A stretch of DNA of 64,000 nt, taken from Polaromonas sp. AET17H-212 (GTDB lineage Bacteria > Pseudomonadota > Gammaproteobacteria > Burkholderiales > Burkholderiaceae_C). The position numbers were made by a program, and so were the translations under genes. A model generated the notes under the pieces. The model did no database searches and was not told the DNA's origin. It saw only the letters and a program-made list of their open reading frames with translations. Below, piece after piece: positions 63,472-64,000 of the stretch; the first letter of the stretch is position 1; each line of letters opens with the position of its first letter. Location of the stretch: NCBI RefSeq assembly GCF_002379085.1, contig NZ_NBZW01000014.1, forward strand, positions 52,526 to 116,525, given 5' to 3'.

Positions 63472-63981
63472 ATGACCCTCTCGATGTACCAGGCTTCCGT
63501 TCCCGTTTTCAAACAGATGCTGGGAGGCCTGAGCGGCGTTCTGGCCAAGGCCGAGGCACACGCCACGGCTCGCAACATCACGCCTGCGGCCTTGCTGCAG
63601 GCGCGGCTCTACCCCGACATGTTTCCCCTGCTGCGCCAGGTGCAGGTGGCCTGCGATTTTGCAAAAAGTGTGTCGGCACGCATCGCCGGTGTGGAGGTGC
63701 CGGGTTTTGAAGACAAGGAAGAAAGTTTTGCCGACCTGCAGGCGCGCATTGCCAAAACTCTGGCGTTTATCGACAGCCTCAGTGCGGCGCAGATCGACAG
63801 CAGCGAAGAACGCAAAATCGTCACGCAGGCCGGCACCCCCAAGGAAAAAATCTTCAGCGGCCAGTCCTACCTGCTGAACTACGGCCTGCCGCATTTCTTT
63901 TTCCACACCACGACGGCCTATGCCATCCTGCGTCACAGCGGTGTGGAGATCGGCAAGAAAGACTACATCGGCAGCTACTGA
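63472..63981 (+). CDS. DUF1993 family protein
   Basis: The 169-residue protein matches DUF1993: SMYQASVPVFKQMLGGLSG, then LYPDMFPLLRQVQVACDFAK and PHFFFHTTTAYAILRHSGVEIGK. It folds as a helical bundle related to the DinB group, with His residues that may hold a metal. The role is unknown. The coding sequence ends 19 nt before the window end. Confidence 0.9.
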   Translation: MTLSMYQASVPVFKQMLGGLSGVLAKAEAHATARNITPAALLQARLYPDMFPLLRQVQVACDFAKSVSARIAGVEVPGFEDKEESFADLQARIAKTLAFIDSLSAAQIDSSEERKIVTQAGTPKEKIFSGQSYLLNYGLPHFFFHTTTAYAILRHSGVEIGKKDYIGSY

Positions 63982-64000
63982 GCCGGCCGCGGTTTATTTT

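Noticed and set aside
61873..63936. A 687-codon minus-strand frame running from the DUF1993 region into the DUF2177 gene
   Set aside because: Only the last 137 codons form a recognisable DUF2177 protein; the upstream part is antisense to DUF808 and DUF1993 genes.

Overview
The window is GC-rich, gene-dense chromosomal DNA, most likely from a beta-proteobacterium of the Burkholderiales, probably Comamonadaceae. This rests on the gene content (a Bug/TctC-type periplasmic receptor, YaeQ, a VF530 protein, DUF1415, many c-type cytochromes), on the strong GC bias that leaves long open frames antisense to real genes, and on a short interspersed repeat that I find nine times. I could not run a database search, so the genus is not fixed. 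I see no tRNA, rRNA, CRISPR array, transposase or integrase.

Layout. (1) 1-8.9 kb: end of a DUF1415 gene, a SulP anion transporter plus tandem universal stress protein pair, a Na+/Ca2+-exchanger-family protein, a DUF2892 membrane protein behind a perfect FNR/ANR box, an anchored TAXI-type receptor and a P2-type cation ATPase. (2) 9.1-12.6 kb, plus strand: five small exported or cytoplasmic proteins typical of copper loci and a YncE-like beta-propeller, headed by a second perfect FNR/ANR box. (3) 12.7-24.5 kb, minus strand: a long copper/silver resistance array (exported small proteins, TolC-type lipoprotein, multicopper oxidase, cupredoxin, DUF411, CusF-like protein, CusC-CusB-CusA). (4) 24.7-25.9 kb: a CDF-type exporter and a divergent Cd/Pb-type MerR regulator sharing a textbook MerR operator-promoter. 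(5) 25.9-32.9 kb: a second RND efflux system of Czc type (outer membrane protein, adaptor, pump, two small periplasmic proteins). This module lies between two nearly identical 70-bp direct repeats made of the 3' end of the merR gene, so it looks inserted at the merR terminus. (6) 33.0-48 kb: a mostly ordinary chromosomal segment (DsbA-like protein, MFS exporter, Bug receptor, acyl-CoA ligase, voltage-gated K+ channel, YaeQ, luciferase-like monooxygenase, MetE-like enzyme, beta-lactamase-fold hydrolase, cupin, glycine-zipper protein, DUF427, universal stress protein, SDR, intradiol dioxygenase, RluA). (7) 48-57.5 kb: an isolated ATP synthase c-subunit gene, VF530, NDH-2, a tri-heme/di-heme cytochrome pair divergent from a MocR regulator with tandem operator repeats, a decayed alpha/beta-hydrolase, and an ECF sigma factor-ferritin-like-cytochrome c operon. 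(8) 57.5-64 kb: MarR regulator, 2Fe-2S ferredoxin, GNAT, Ogt-type methyltransferase and several DUF membrane proteins.

How it works together. Regions 2-5 form a metal-resistance block. Periplasmic Cu(I) would be bound by Met- and His-rich proteins and oxidised by the multicopper oxidase, while CusCBA exports it across both membranes with help from CusF domains. The CDF/MerR pair and the second RND pump handle other, probably divalent or soft, metals. Two FNR-type boxes suggest that the left half of the window responds to oxygen limitation, when Cu(I) is most toxic. No P1B copper ATPase and no copper-specific regulator (CueR, CusRS, CopRS) is present in the window.

The least-explained points are the repeat-bounded Czc module, the repeat-derived segments inside the Czc adaptor, the orphan c-subunit gene, the recurring exported His/Cys small proteins and the sigma-ferritin-cytochrome operon.
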